Source of the DNA: Otis tarda
Taxonomy: Eukaryota > Chordata > Aves > Otidiformes > Otididae
Assembly: GCA_026413225.1 (NCBI GenBank)
Contig: CM048554.1
Coordinates: forward strand, 47,401,963 to 47,465,962
Reading direction: 5' to 3'
Length of the DNA: 64,000 nt
How positions within the stretch are numbered: position 1 is the first letter of the stretch; the number at the start of each line of letters is the position of its first letter. The notes under the pieces are model-generated. The model searched no databases, had not been told where the DNA came from, and was given only the letters and a program-made list of their open reading frames with translations. The position numbers and the translations under genes are program-made. Below, in pieces: positions 1-14,035 of this stretch.

Positions 1-3000
1 TGGAAGTTACTCCCTGGCTATGTCTCTGTTGGCAGAGCAGCTGTTTGCCAAGCTTTTAATGCTCCGTGATTCAGTCCACTGGTTTCCATTGCTCTTGGAG
101 GTAGGCATCTTCTTGGTCTGGTTTCTGCACGGTTTTCCCTCTATTTCCCAGGGAGTCTTTTTTGTTCTATTATAATCCAATGTAAGTGATGTAGAAGTGT
201 GGGAAAAGTGTTTTTTTATTAAACATTTCCATTTCTAGGCCATGACTGCTGGGCCCTGTGTATGGCAGCATGCGGTGCACTGCTGCTCTGGGAGTGTGCT
301 AGGAGAGGGTCCTCTCTTGGTAAGAGCCACTCCTTTTCTCAGCCCCTCACCTTTCAGAAGCCTTGGCTAGATCCTGGGTTGCTATCACTCCTCCTTTTCC
401 TTCCATATCCGCACTGGTAGCACCTCTGCTCTTGTTGGTGGGGTGTGTGGTGGAGGATGTGGGGCCTGTTGGCTGCAGAGAGCCTCGGCAGCCTCTGAGG
501 CCCAAAACCCCACCATCTGTAAGGTGTGGTCACGTTGGAAAGCTGGACAGGTCTGGCAGGGTGCTCGAACAAGCAAAATGGCCTCTGGAGGAAAACATGG
601 CGCTTGTCTCCTTGCCTGCCACGTTGACCTTTTGCAGGTAGCAGTAAATTTTTGTTGTTGTTGTGTTGAGCATTGACCAGTTTTGGTGGTGTCCTTGAGA
701 GCAGATGTGCAAGGTGTGCCGAGATGGCACTGCACAGCACGTACTGTGTGTAACAGGTAAAATCTGTTGGATTAGAGCTGAACAGCTCTGATTTAGCTCT
801 GCGTCATCCCCAAAATAAAGCTGCTCAGGTTTATCGAAGGGGTAGTTGCTGATTGCTTTAGCTTCTAAAGTTTCTTTGGGAAGAGCGCTGCCTTTTGCCG
901 GCCACCCACGGGGTGAGTCCGGTTGGACACTTACATTTCACTGTAGTGCTGGAGTTGGGACGTGGACCAGCTCCTAAAGAAATTGCTTGTTCCACCTAGT
1001 GAATTTTTCCTTTTAGGGAGATCTGGGGCATGCTGATGTCCCCCTTTCTTGGGGGGGGGGGAGGGCTTTTTTGAGGGTTTGCCATAGGGAGGAGGTGGTG
1101 TGTTTTAGGCTATTGTGTGTTTTCTATGGATGTGGATGTTCTGAGGATCTTCCTGAGCTAAATAGGTACCGCGTAGCTGCTGGTGCCTGTTAAGAACTGT
1201 CCTTCTGGAGGGGTGATCCCTTACAAGTATGTGGTCTTATTTTTGTAACAACTGCTCTCTGAGACACTTCAAGAAATCACCATTTAACCAACCTGGTGAA
1301 ACTATGTGGTTTTGGCTTTGAGGAATTTCCCCACCAAATCTTTTCGTCTTGCCCCTTCTTCAGGTTGTGGGTCAGTGCCAGCATTGGCCCTCTCCTACGC
1401 TTGGGGTCGAGCCCACAGTAAGTGAGGAAGGATGCTCTCGCCTTCTCTGATTTTTTTTTTTTTTTTTTTAATTGGCAAAAAGGAGGAAGTGGTAGATACC
1501 AATCTTCCTCTCTCACGCATCCTTCCACATGCATCTTGCTGGTGGCCGTGCAAACTGTCCCCTAGAGATGCTACTCTACCATGACTAATTTCCTGGCTTT
1601 TATTTTGAAAATGCGGTCATCAAAGTTGCGCAGATCAGCTGGGGCAAGTTCCAGCCTCTTCTATGTATGAAAACCTAGAAAGCATACTTCTGGGAAAAGG
1701 TGTTGGGAGATGAGTTGGGTTTGGGGGCTTTTGCCTCTTTTTTTTTCTTGTGATTTGAAGAAAGGGAGGGCATTCGTGAATGTTGAGGATTCTAATAATT
1801 GATGTACCTTGATTTCAAAATCAAGACTAAATGCACTGGAAGTAGTAGATGCAAACTCTGCCAGATACGGAGACTAACTAAGCCTGTAAAAGTTAAAAAT
1901 TTATACTGTTAATTATAATGTCATAAAAGATCCCCCTCTGATTGGTGAGATGATCCACCTGTGTAATAAACATTACCAGGTCTTTCCTCTGCTGTTTATA
2001 CATATTTTTGTTGGTAGTATTTTGTGGACAGTACTACTTATGTGACTGTGTGTGTTAGACATAACTCTGTTGATTAAACTTCCTTGAAGAAATATTTTAA
2101 CTAATAGATGTACAAGTATGTGCATTCAGCTAATTCTTTATGCATTGTTTTCCCTGCTATAAAAGTGTTTCAGTTAAGAAAATATTAACTTTTCTCAGCA
2201 AGTGAGTACTACTCTAGGGAGAAGTTCCCGTGTTTTCTTGTGTTGTGTGGTTTTTCTTTGGGATGTGTGTGTTTTAAAGAAGAATGCTAACTGAATAAAA
2301 ATCCTTGCTTGAAGTATTAGTGATTTAGTAATGTTAGGGCAGATTTTTTTTTATATTACTTACATTTATTATATGCCACTTGTTTAAAAACAAATGAATT
2401 CTAATATCCATTTCATGTGTATATATACAACTGCATGTGTTGTGAAATACAAAGCACCAAGTAGAACAACAAAAGCTACCTTTAATTGTAGTAGATGCAC
2501 TGGATTAACTGAGCTGCCTGGGGAAGCAAATTTAGAAAGACAGGAATTAAGACAGATCTCTCCTTTATCTGAGCAATTCAAAAGTCAGAAATCGGCTAGA
2601 ATTAAATTTTTAAGGCTAGTACAGTTTTTCAGTATCTGAAATACATTTTTACCAGATTTTGCATTTATTATTGGAGCTATAAATAAATGCAGAGTAATTT
2701 ACTGAGTTTCTGCAGATCGGCATCAGCCCAAGGGCTCTTGGAGTCTGGCCTCACTTCCTTCTTGTCTAGAAAAGCCAACCCAGTTCTTAAAAACTGTGGG
2801 GAAACTGGCTGGGCAGTAATCTTAGATAACTGGGTTCTTGTTCTTGTGTTGTTTTTTTGTTTTGTTTTAATTAAAGAAAAAAAAATTCAAACAGATTGTT
2901 TCCTAGGAATGCTGGGAGAAATGGTTAATGAAGGAGTTTCCTGTTACCAGTCTTATTCCCACCATTTGACTCCAAAAAAGCAAAATTTACCCCCCTCAGC

Positions 3001-6000
3001 CTCTCAGAAGCCCACCGGAGCCCTGCAGCCAGCCTCAGCTCTCCTGTGGCCACCCCAGCCTCAGCACCCCAGAGGGGCGTCTGGTGAACGGAAAGCTTAG
3101 CGGTGTGGTAAAGGAAGTAAATGGGGAAAATAACGTTCCCACTGTTTCAGTGTGGGAACCAAAAGAGAAGCAATAGGGTTGGCTGTATGTTAGTCGAAAA
3201 ACAGGGTTAGGAACTTCCTTGGATGACACGAACCCAGGTTTGTTTTTTTTGTTTTTTTTGTTTTTGCAGAGAGCTGCTTATAGATTGCCTGGCTCTTTAG
3301 GAATTGACCGATACAATTTAATCTCAGGGACATGTGAGTCAGTCAGTTACCTAAAGTAACATTTTTGTTAAAGCCTTACCCCAGTGTGAAATATTTGAAG
3401 TTAAAAAAAAAAAAAAAAAAAAACCAAAAAACCCAAAACCAACAACAAAACCAAACATAAAAAAAACCCTCAAAACTGACTTTTTTTTTTTCCTTCCTTC
3501 TTTAGAATTGTCTCAAAGATCTGACAGCAAGCTGTGAAATGGTTGTGACACTCACTATCTTGACTTAAGCCTGTATCAAGACTCCACTCCAGGGAGTACA
3601 GTCATGCGATAAGCAGACTAGTCAAACACGTCTTAATTGCTGCTTTTAGAAGCTTTCTCCTAGCAGAGCTTTGCGGGAGCGGGACCACGAATTAGCTTCT
3701 GCATGCATTGCTGGTGACCCCTGTCTGAACAGGGTAAAGGAAAAAAAATAGCATGCACGCTCGTAGAGACGTAGCAAATAAGAGGGCTGTTCACCTTTTA
3801 TTTTAACTCCTGGCAGCGCAGGTTTTATTGAATTGCTGTTAAAAGAGGCTTCATGAGATGTAAAATGGACTTGTCTCAACTTCTTCCAGTGGTCCCAGCA
3901 CCGAAGTGCTGTGGTGCCTGTCCTGCGTTTCTTGGGTTAAGAAAAGTGAAGCGGGACAGCAGGAAGTGAGGATGTAAACTGTGCTTACTTCTCAGAAGCA
4001 GCAGGAAAATAATGACATCACTGTTTTTTCAAACTTTGAGCAATCTTAAATTTAAATAGCTGTTTTCATCGTATCTATTTCATGAAGAAAAATGTGTCTG
4101 TTCCATAGTGCTTTATGTGGTCATATTCTTAACTTTTTACAGAGTGGTTTGTACAGACGTGGTAACTGCTCTGAAATGGTGTTTGTTTTATTACAGACCT
4201 GATTAGTTGGGAGGGAATGGGAATTACATATTTCAGTAACAAGAAGTACTGGCAGTATTTTCCCTTCCTCCCGTCCATTTAAATATCTTCTCTTTCTTTT
4301 ATTTCTTTTTATGTGAAGTTTGTGCATGTTACCCACTGAAATAGTAATATATGAGACAGTTGTAACTCAGCTTTTGCATAGTAGTCCATTTCAGAAAAAA
4401 ATGGGCTGTGAAACTTTTAATGCAAAGGTTTTTTTGTTTTTTTTTTGTTTTGTTTTTAAATAAGTTCTAAGGGTTCTGGCTCTGGAATCCCACTTTTTTT
4501 TCTTCTGAAATTTTCACTTGTTGATGTAATTCTTTTCAAGAGGTTCTGCTACTTTCAGGAAGAAATGATGCTCAATGAATATCATGGGATAATACAGAAG
4601 CCTTTGTAGGATTGTAGGATGTGCACTGACCTACCTAAGAAACCCAAGAAGAATAATTACAACCTTTCTAGTCGACGTGTAAACGCACTTTGCAAATGTT
4701 TTTCCATGCAAAGAATGTGAGCCAGTTACATTTTGGAATCTATATGCATATGGAAAATGGACTGTAAGAGAGATGCCTATTTCAGGTGCTTTTTGACGAG
4801 TTCCAGATTAAAAAGAAATTACAGCATATTAAATTATTAGGCATCTTTACTAGGGTGTAAGGAAGATTTATACTGTAATGAAATATTGCAGCAACCCAAT
4901 TTAGAACTTGACAAATCCGGTTTTATAGGGCTGAATTGTAAGGTATACCTCATTATTTGAGGGGAAAACTTCTTTTTATTGTTATTTTTGGCACCCTAGT
5001 GTCCTCTTTGTTTGGGCTGTGCTCTATAGGAGCTGCTTTGGGCAAGATGTCTCAGCTGATCCTCTTTCAAGGGAACTGTGCAGGATGAAGTCATAATTAA
5101 GGATCACATCCTGGCAAGCCTTTCTTACCACATGTGGTCACTGATTTTAAGTTAAATGCCTAGAGTCCTCATTGCTCCTCTGGGTCAGAAATGTAGGTCT
5201 TCTTAAAAGCACAGACTTCTACTTTATTGCTTACTGATAGTGTATATGAGATACTATCTACTGATACTGTGCATCAGATACTGTAAATACAGCATCAGTA
5301 GATATAAAAAAATTAGCTACATCAAAATTACATGCATACAGCTTGCCTTTTTTTAAAAAAAAAAGCCTGTATTTCTTGCTTCTGCATACAGACTTCTTGA
5401 TTGCTGCTTGCTTTAAACTCAAAAAGCACGCCCTTGTACAACATATTTGGATTATGACTTACAGCAGACCATAGGGAATATCACAAAAAAAAAAAATCAT
5501 CATTTGCTCAATTTAGGAAGTCCACCCAAAATCTTGGGTAGCAAACACCTCTTTGATCATCTTTTGAGACTGCTTGTGGTGTTCTTAGGATGCTGTTAGA
5601 AGTTTCTCAGTTGAGAAACAAAACTGGAAACAAACTAAATTTGTGCATTTAGCTAAACTGAAGGGCAAATTTTAGCTGGAAATAGAATTTCTTTATAGGG
5701 TAATGAGTTTCTTTTCTGCAGGTCTTTCCCCCACTGCCCTGGCATGCAAAGTGATTGATCTTAAGCAAATTAGATACACTTGTAACGACAACCATGTATG
5801 TGCACATACTGGAGCGTGTGACAAAGGAAAACAAAACTGCAGGATTTGAACTCAGCTGGTAAATCCTTTGGGAACCTTTTCTCCTTGTTCCTGGGATAGA
5901 GGAGAAGTCTGGAGAGGAGAGGAGGAGTGAGGAGAGGAGTTCCTGGGAGAAGTCTCAAATTCTCCTGATGGCATCTGTGTGTTACCTGGCCCTGTGGCTC

Positions 6001-9000
6001 CACGAGCACTCTTTCTGATCTGTTGCACCTACTGCGCTGGAGGAGAAAGGCATTGCTGGATGGCTTACATGGTCAGGTATAAGTAACAGATGGAGTGTTT
6101 ATACTTAGGAGAATCTTATGTTGAATACTGAAAATTATTTACGGTAAGCACAGTTTTAGAAGTTTAAGAAGAGTTGCAGTTTGGTGTGTGTTGAATGTGC
6201 ACTATGTTATGTCCTTAGTGTCAACTATAAACCATTTGCTGAGTTTTAGTGACTCTGATGTTTAGTCTTTGCCCCCCTGTTTACACATCAGTAGCCAAGT
6301 GTTTTGCCTCTATACGTAGCCTTGAGTTGCACTTTTTTCTGATGTAGTCATCGGATCAAATTATTTATAAAATGAGGACATCCTTTTGGACTTAATGTGT
6401 AAACAGTCTTAAATATGTGCACAGGCAGAGAGATTCTTGTCTGTTTACCCACAGTTGAAGCCCAAATATTAATAAATCATAACATTAAATAGTGGATTTT
6501 TCCCCCTCTCAGTCTTTATTTAAGTTTTCCCTTTAAGGCTCAGATTTCTTCTCTAGATTACCCAGAGAAAAACTTTCACCTTGCCCTTGATCAAGCTGTT
6601 AGTTGCAGTATGCCTCTGCTACTGTGATTAATCATGAGTTAGGGTAAGCAAGTGAACTCTTTCGTAGTGGTTCCTACTGGGCAGGTATTAGTGTAATCGA
6701 AACTAATTGCTGGTGCATGCTTTTGAGGGTAGGATCTGCCATCTTCAAGCAATATGATGACTCCAGGTCTGTTCGTTTTGGAATTAATGGTGAGAGCTGG
6801 TAGTCTGCGACCGGCCCTCCAAGGTGCTGCTTAAAATTTCCTTGGAGCCAGGTTAATGTTGGACTTTGCTGCTTATGTGTAACACATCTCAATAGGCAAC
6901 AAAGTGCTCCTCTTGTAGTAGGGATTTGTGGGGTGGTAGGGAGGGACTGTCAAGATCAGAGGTGGCTGGTGTTGCTTCAGGCCCTTGCAGCGGAGGGACA
7001 TTCTTTTTACTCTCTGCTGCATCTTCTTGCATATGATGTGCTTGGAGACCTGGTGCCCGTCAGAGAGGCTGCCTTCAGCTGGATGGGGAGATGGGAAAGT
7101 GGGATGCTGTAAAACGGGGGCTGAGAAAGGTGCACCTTACCTAGGTTTTAAAGATACCGACTGCTGCCAGGGCAACTTCATTTGTGTGTGTGTTTTGGCT
7201 TTCTGGCTTTTTTTTTTTGGCTTTTTTTTAACAAAACTTCAAACATCCTCTTAGCCAATGACAGCAAGATTTGCAAATCAAAACCAAATCTGAGCATAGC
7301 ACTGCACTTGAGTGAGCTGTGCTAATCTAAGAGGAGCTTCTGTTTCCTGCATAGAGCTTCTCCCCCATGCTCTTGTTTGGCGCGTGTTACAGTACTGCGT
7401 GCTGACAGACACCTTTAAGACATAAATCGGTTAAAGAAGCGTGTGGTGGCAACTGCTCCAAGCTTGGTACTTCGTGTGCTTATTGGCTACCTATTCACGG
7501 TTAGGAAGTGGCTGTTTGGAGTCAGGTAGGCTACAGAGGAGTCCTACATTAGTGAATTAACATCCAGAATGGAGTAGTCTTGGGTCCTTTTTATGTGTTC
7601 TTATGATCAGACAAAAAATGTAGTCTTCCAATAAGCATAATCTCCATAAGAAGTCGTACAGCGCAAGCAGTGTGTGAGCAGAATATTTTAGGTAACGAAT
7701 ATGTTGAACTGATACAATCCTGAGTAATCCAGCTCTGCGGTTTTCAGACAAGCAGCCTTTTAAAGACCCTGTGGCCTCATCTTCCACCAGCAACTAAATG
7801 ATTGACTTTCACTTTCCTTACGGTGAGAGAACTGATAGAGAAGAGAAATTGCTATTAGTTCTCTCTCTACATTTTTCCAGACAGTTTGGCCTCCACAAAT
7901 TGTACAGCCTCCCTTTTCTCTGCGTGGGAGAGTACAGACTGCTGCTGGAGGCAAGGAGGAGAGCTTAATGTTCATCTGTTCTCTCCTCGCTCTCTTTTCC
8001 ATCCTATGGGCATGGGAGACTTCTGAATGTGCCCCTCCTTTGGGGAGCATTTCTGCTCATTGCCCTGATGAGAAGACCACAGAGACACCAGTAAGGTTTC
8101 TTGAGTTTCACATTGCTGATTAAATAGGCACATGAAAAAGCTGAGTGCAGTGGCTCCCTAGAAGAGGTCAGAGAGGAAGATGGAAGGACCGGTGTAAACC
8201 CTAGGTCACTCACTTGCTAAAGAGACCTCCTTTTCCAGAGCCCATGCACATTGAGGGCTTAATCCAAAGTCCACCTTCTCACTTGAGTCTTTAATGAAAA
8301 GTGTATGAGTTTATTCTGCAAGAGCTCTATTTTTAGCAGAGGTGTTTGCTACTTTGATTTTTACTCTGTAATTTAATGTTGCATGTATAGCCAGGAAATC
8401 TGATGGGCAATATGGGGAAACAAATGTTGTTGTTTGGTTTTTTTTTTTTTTTTTTAAAAACTTTGCTGGTGTGGAAGCTAACACTGATATTGTACGTGCA
8501 TGTACAGTCATAGCAGTGGTTGATAACACTCAAATGCAGGATCAGGAGATTTAGTTTCACTTTGTGGCACTGGCAGGGACAGGAAAGGTCTTGCGAACAT
8601 GTTTCTGAATTACCCTGCCACGAGGGGAGCTCTCAGCCAGTGCTACCCTTCGATATCCGTTTACCCTTCACAGGAGACTGGTACCAAGGTGGGTGCACAC
8701 CATAAGGGGGTGATGTATCTGCTCACGTCTGCTTCCTTCTGCATAAGCAGCAGCCTCAGGCTGCCTGTGCAGAAACAGCAATTGCCTTGTTGTCCCCAGC
8801 GTCTCCTACAGCTACCAAATTAGAGGATGTCTTTCAATTAACAGCCAGGCATTCTTTCTCTCCACTCTCCCACCCTAATGAGGAGTAGTTGATAGTAGCA
8901 TTTACTAATTTAGGACTGTGGAAGTTTTATTCTCAATGAACTGCAATCAGGAGGTCTCGCTCCTTCAATTTGTAGCCCTTACAGGGAAAAGCATGGTGGG

Positions 9001-10827
9001 CCTTTTTCCATCATCCATGCTTTCCAGCTGCTGCCTAGGTGAACCGCCATGGGATGTGATGAGCTGAGTGCCACCACTGCAGTGGCCTGAGGGTGGTAGC
9101 ACCGCTGGTGTGGATGTTGGTTGTGAGGATCACAAACTCTGGGAAGTCTTAGGAGCGTGCAACCAACATCTTGCATGAGGCGATGGAAGAGTACCAATAC
9201 ATTTTTTGAAAGGTATGGTGAGGGTTTTATCCGGGCATAGCATGTGTATTGCTGACAGTGGCAGGGAATTTCTGTGGAACTGCTTGTTGAACTTATGGAG
9301 TGGTGTCGCTGACGAGCATCAAGTGTGGTGAGGTCAGTACAAGAGGAACAAAACCTCTCATTCAGATAAAAGCAGGGGAAGGGAAACACTGCCACGTGTG
9401 GGACTGGTTCAGGCTAAACTGGTCCGTGTGGTAGTTTCTGCAGGTCTTCAGAAACATACTACAGGATTGAGTTTCCCAGCTCAAACAGGTCTACGTTCAT
9501 GTTCCAGTCAGGCTTTGGGAAGGCAGGAATAGCACCATCTGTGTCCCACTTAATTTGAAAAAGAAAATTTAAAAATTCTTGAATGCTAGCCATCTGCCGA
9601 TGCCATCGCATCCAAACTCCATCCCCTTATCTAGGGGCAGAGGAGGGAGATGGTTTCTGCAGAAAGAGGCACTGTTCAGGGTGGAAGAGCTGCCTGCGTC
9701 TGGAGCGGTGCTGCTGGATCCAGGAACCTTCGGAGGCATGGCATCTATGTCCTGCCTCCTTCTGTAGTACCAAAATAGTCCTGCCCAGGGAGAGTGAATC
9801 TGAGTCCCATCCTGCTAACTTGAGTTCACAACACTTGGTTTATGAATCATTAAGAGGAGGTCTGAGCATTTCTGTGAAGCGGATGTGGAGTGATGAGGTG
9901 GTTGAGATCCACCGTATTGATGACTGAGGCAAGAAGGTAGTAAATGCTTTTTCCTTGTAGCCTGGTCATTGGGCATAATGTTGTCTGTGAGACAGATCAG
10001 GTTGTGGTTTTCTACAAGCTGGCTATTAAAATAGGGCCACTGTCGTGATGGGAACTAACATGAGCCCTCAGCCTGGCACAGGAAATGAACAGAGTTGTTT
10101 TTCTTTAATTCTTTTTGTCCCAGATCTCGTCCAGCAAATGCCTAGTGAGTTTTGATTTGCTTATGAAGGTGCTTTTTCTGAAGTCAATGTGTCTTTTTTT
10201 CAATGTTGTATCGCGCTCTTCCTCTCTATAATAGAAGTTGAGTGCTGCTTCTGTCCTGGTAGCTCTGTGTGAGTGTGAACATGAGTAAGGCAGTAGAGAG
10301 TTAAAAAAAAAAAATCCACTAATTAAAATATTTACATTGGAAGCTGCAAAACATTTACTCTTTGAGTAAAACAAACTTCCCCATTGTTCTTGTACGATTG
10401 CAGCAGTTTCTCTGAAAATAGCCAGGAAGAGGTTGTGCTCTGAGGAATTTTACTGGGTTGGCAGGGGAATAGGAGGGTAGGGATACTCAAATGGGTTCTT
10501 GGTCAGTGGCTCTCTTTTGTTCAAATCTTTCTGTCACATGTTTGAAAGAGCTCTTCATAGAAAAAAAACCCCACAAAACAAAAAGAATTAAAAAAAAAAA
10601 CTTTGTAGAGGGGGATCTATGTTGTCATATTATTCTGGTGATGCCAAAAAAAAAGTGATCATCAGTAGAAGATGATAAGTGGTATTCCCTAGATGAAAGG
10701 TTTATTTTTAGCACTTAAAGTGTACACTAATGTACACTTAAAGAAAGGGGGAAAAGAGAAGCACCCCAGTGCAGGCAGTTTGAACCCTGGCTCCCAGGCA
10801 GCCCTCCTGCCTGGGGACCTATGTGCC
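1..10827. other. Non-coding DNA, no gene recognised
   Basis: All ORFs here are short, overlap on both strands and resemble nothing I know. The stretch contains T-runs (1451-1469, 8438-8455), an A-run with a degenerate A/C-rich tail (3403-3470), a G-run (1051-1061), a purine-rich stretch (about 5895-5950) and an inverted repeat (5255-5304). There is no CpG island at the left end. It is probably 5' intron or flank of TRERF1. Confidence 0.6.
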
Positions 10828-10985
10828 GCCATCCCCGTTTTGCTGGTGGGGAAATGGCAGCACAGCATAGTGAAGGATGTCACCTTTCTGTGGCCCTGAG
10901 CACCCACAGTTCTCCCTGGGGTCTGTTGGCACCATGGCTACTCCGTGTCCAAGGAAGATGAAGCAAGGGTGCAAACCAGGGACTT
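10828..10985 (-). repeat. MIR-type SINE remnant (minus orientation)
   Basis: CATCCCCGTTTTGCTGGTGG followed by GGAAATGGCAGCACAGCATAG and GTGAAGGATGTCACC parallels the reverse complement of the MIR core (the segment usually read as CCCCATTTTACAGATGGGGAAACTGAGGCACAGAG). A later AAACCAGGGACTTTGGACC (about 10973-10991) may continue the same element. The copy is diverged, as expected for this old family, and the boundaries are approximate. Confidence 0.6.
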
Positions 10986-11141
10986 TGGACCACTAAAAGA
11001 CAGTGTCTTCTTTGAATCTAGTTTTGTACTATAGGTACCAGGGTACTCTTAGTAGCATACTACAGGAAAAGTGAGCAAATGTGATAAATATTTGCTTCAA
11101 ATCCTTGCATTCCTGCCATATCTGCCCCCAGATAACTGAGA

Positions 11142-11220
11142 TTAAGGGTTGGGGTTTTTTAGGGTGTGGGTTTTTGTTGTTGGTGTTTTTTGGTTTTGTT
11201 TGTTTTGTTTTGTTTTTAAT
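11142..11220 (+). repeat. G/T-rich low-complexity tract with G-quadruplex motif
   Basis: GGG (11146), GGGG (11151), GGG (11162) and GGG (11168) have loops of 2, 7 and 3 bases, which satisfies the usual four-run G-quadruplex pattern on the + strand. It continues into TTTTG-type repeats to about 11218. Confidence 0.75.
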
Positions 11221-13619
11221 ATAATAGTATTCTCTCATACAGTGTGCCATTTCACTCTTACCCATTTCTGGCCTTTTCCAGCCTGGCACTGGACTAACAG
11301 GCTTCTAGGGCTGGTGGGCAGGACACTGAAAGGCCTAAAGGGTGTGCGGAGGAGTTGGTTTGTTCAGGTTTTTTAGATCCTTGATCCAGTTTCTCACTCT
11401 AGGCAGACTCTTATGCTTTTCAAAGTTGCCAGACAGGAGGTCTCTCTTCTGTCCTAGTGACTCATAGGCTGACTGGATTGCAGGTCATGTCTCCTTTTCT
11501 TAATGGTGCCACAGAAAAGTGTTTGTTCAAGTCTGAGTCTATCACAACTGTAAATTTTATTGACAATTCCAAGGTTGCACTTTTGTTGGTTAGATGTGTA
11601 GTACTCTTTCCTCTGATTCCAGGTACACCAGACTGCGTCATGTTTACCTATATAATAAAAACATCTTTGTTGCATTGAAAGGTTGGTTTGTAAAGGTGTT
11701 AAGAAATTAAATGTACTTGTTCAGGGTAGGTGTCATTTAAACTTGTGCTTGAGAGCTTTGTTCCATCCGTTTCTTGCATGCTTTACTGTACTTACGAAAG
11801 GGTGCTTGCTGACAGTTTCTTGGCCTGGAGATGCAAGGTGCTGCATAACCAGGTTTGATACACTGATGGAAAATTGTCTCCACGATGTATAACACTGCTG
11901 TGATTATTTCTAGCCATTACCACTGGTCTCAGTTTACAACCATTCACGTTATTTAATTTGATGCTCATTTAATTTAATGACAGGATGCTGCAGACTTCTT
12001 TATGACTCGGCAAGGCAACCTGTACGCTTTGGCCACCTCTGTTATCCTTGCCGAAGGAGGAAGAGCATATTTCTTACAGAACATGTTACAACATCTTTAA
12101 TACCTTTATATCCAGGTTTCCCAGATTGCCGCAGACTGGAGGGCAACTTGCCTGGAGTGTAGATTATACTGGAATAGGAGCAGAAGTTTAACTTCTACCC
12201 CCCCCACCTTGAACTTCTTATTAGCCTTTCTTTGTAAGGTTATCAGGAGGTATTCACGGACTTTTCCTTTTGTTACAGATGGAATTTTATGTCTTGCTGG
12301 ATTCTGAATAGGACGAGGAGATGTGTCTGATAAGGTAAGAAAGAGGGTAAGATAAATATGTTCCTATGCTGAACAATCTTACCAGTTTCTTGTTCAGGTT
12401 GAAGACAACAATTTCTTTCCCTGACAGAACCCTGCAAATAATTGAGAAACTTATTTTTAAGTTCTATCTGCCTCTGACCCTCTGAGCAGAGACCCTCTAT
12501 GTTCTGTACAGCTTCTGTCCCAGTCCTTTCTCCTGGTGAGCTGATGTTCAAAGTCTAGAAGACAAAAATGTATACCTTTCCAGGCATGGGGGTTAGCCAG
12601 ATAGGTCAGACTTAGGCTACCATTTTAGAGCTTTTTATAAAGTAACAGGTGGGATAGAAGAGGTTTTTTTGTTTTTTTTTTTTTCCCTTCAGTTTTGGGA
12701 TATTCCTCCCCTCACTCCCACGTTTGAAAGGTAAAAAGATCTTTGAACTGTTTTAACTTCTGTGCCTTAAAACTTGTTTTTTTTCCTGTTGCAGTATTTT
12801 TTAATTTGGACTGATTTTATTAGGACAGAGTAAAAAACCTCTAGATTTGAGTTTGAAGTGAGAATGTGCTGAAGGAAACTGTAGGTTTGCTGTTGTTTTT
12901 TGTTGTTTGTTTTTAAATAGCAGCATTTTTAAAAATTGGTGTTCAGAGAACTATGTTTTTTTTCCTTTTGGTTTCTGGTTTTGAGAAGTCCACTGGTAGA
13001 GAGGAGTAGATGTCTTTAAAACTCTTAGGTATTGGGATAACTGTATTCAAACAACAAACAGCCGAATATAGTAGTAGTATTACATAGCAATTGTCACTGT
13101 CTTTCAACCTACCATCCACCCTGCGCATATCCAGCTCTATCACTTGTGTTTCATTTTTGTTTCCTCTGTATTCCTGAGCTCTGTGCTATTTACAGACCTC
13201 AAAAATCCCTATTGTTCTTTTTTGCTATTGGTTGGAAAATGTTGTGGAAACAGCTAAATGCGTGATGTCGTTGTATGAGGACCAGGACTTTTTCCTTGGA
13301 TTCAGAGATTTAGCTCTTGTAGACACTCTTGAGATTTCCCTCCCTCCCCATTTCAGTTTTGTTTGCACAGTAGAGTTGCCCTTTGGAGAGCAGCTGCCCG
13401 AGCAAGAATTGAAAACTTTGAATGGCTCTTGGCACTGTGTGGAGTATGCAGGAATCAAAGACTTGGAAAAAAACCTAAGCAGCTAGCAAGTGTTAAATAT
13501 TTTGTCTGTTCAAACTATTCTCTTTCATGCCACTGTTGAATTGTGCTATGAGTATTCCATTTAATGGCTTAGTGTCCACCTGAAGGTGGCCTTGGATGTA
13601 TATGGTTGGTAAAATGCAG
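11221..13619. other. Non-coding DNA, no gene recognised
   Basis: Only short ORFs without recognisable products are present. Simple T-rich tracts occur near 12664-12685 and 12890-12915. Nothing else stands out. Confidence 0.6.
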
Positions 13620-14035
13620 CGCTTCAGGTGAGAGATCTTGCAGTCTGCAGCGCTGCTGCACAAAGCGCCTCGCATGCATACCTCGCTCGTTATGTAAATG
13701 AGCTGCTTCACTTGCGCATGTTCCAACCAGTCTACCTGTGCTCCAAGAACAGATAATTAAAATTGCTTTCAGGACTTCTTAGAGTGTGTTCATCCCGAGC
13801 TGTGCTGGCAGCCCTCCGCATGCAGGCAGTTCAGCTGCCATTGCACGCCTGCCACCAGCATTGCTGCGGCCGGAGACTGTGGCCACCGCAGCATTGCCGC
13901 TGACGTGCGTATGCTCTCGTCGAAAAGCAGCACAGCCAGGACCGGATAGGTAGAAATGCTAGTGTTCAGGCGAGTTTGGTCTAGCAGATTCACTTGACTT
14001 GACTGAGCAGTGTATTTGTCCAGCGTCAATGCAAT
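13620..14035. promoter_or_regulatory. CpG-dense patch, candidate regulatory element
   Basis: I count 21 CpG dinucleotides in about 415 bases, eight of them in 13866-13921, where most of the window has long stretches with almost none. The patch contains a CRE half-site (TGACGT, about 13901) and an octamer-like ATGTAAAT (about 13692). It could be a small CpG island, an enhancer, or an upstream promoter or exon. No coding frame or TSS is evident. Confidence 0.4.

Noticed and set aside
354-740. Overlapping ORFs on both strands near the left end
   Set aside because: Several frames are open over the same bases and none looks like a known protein; there is no CpG island or promoter nearby.
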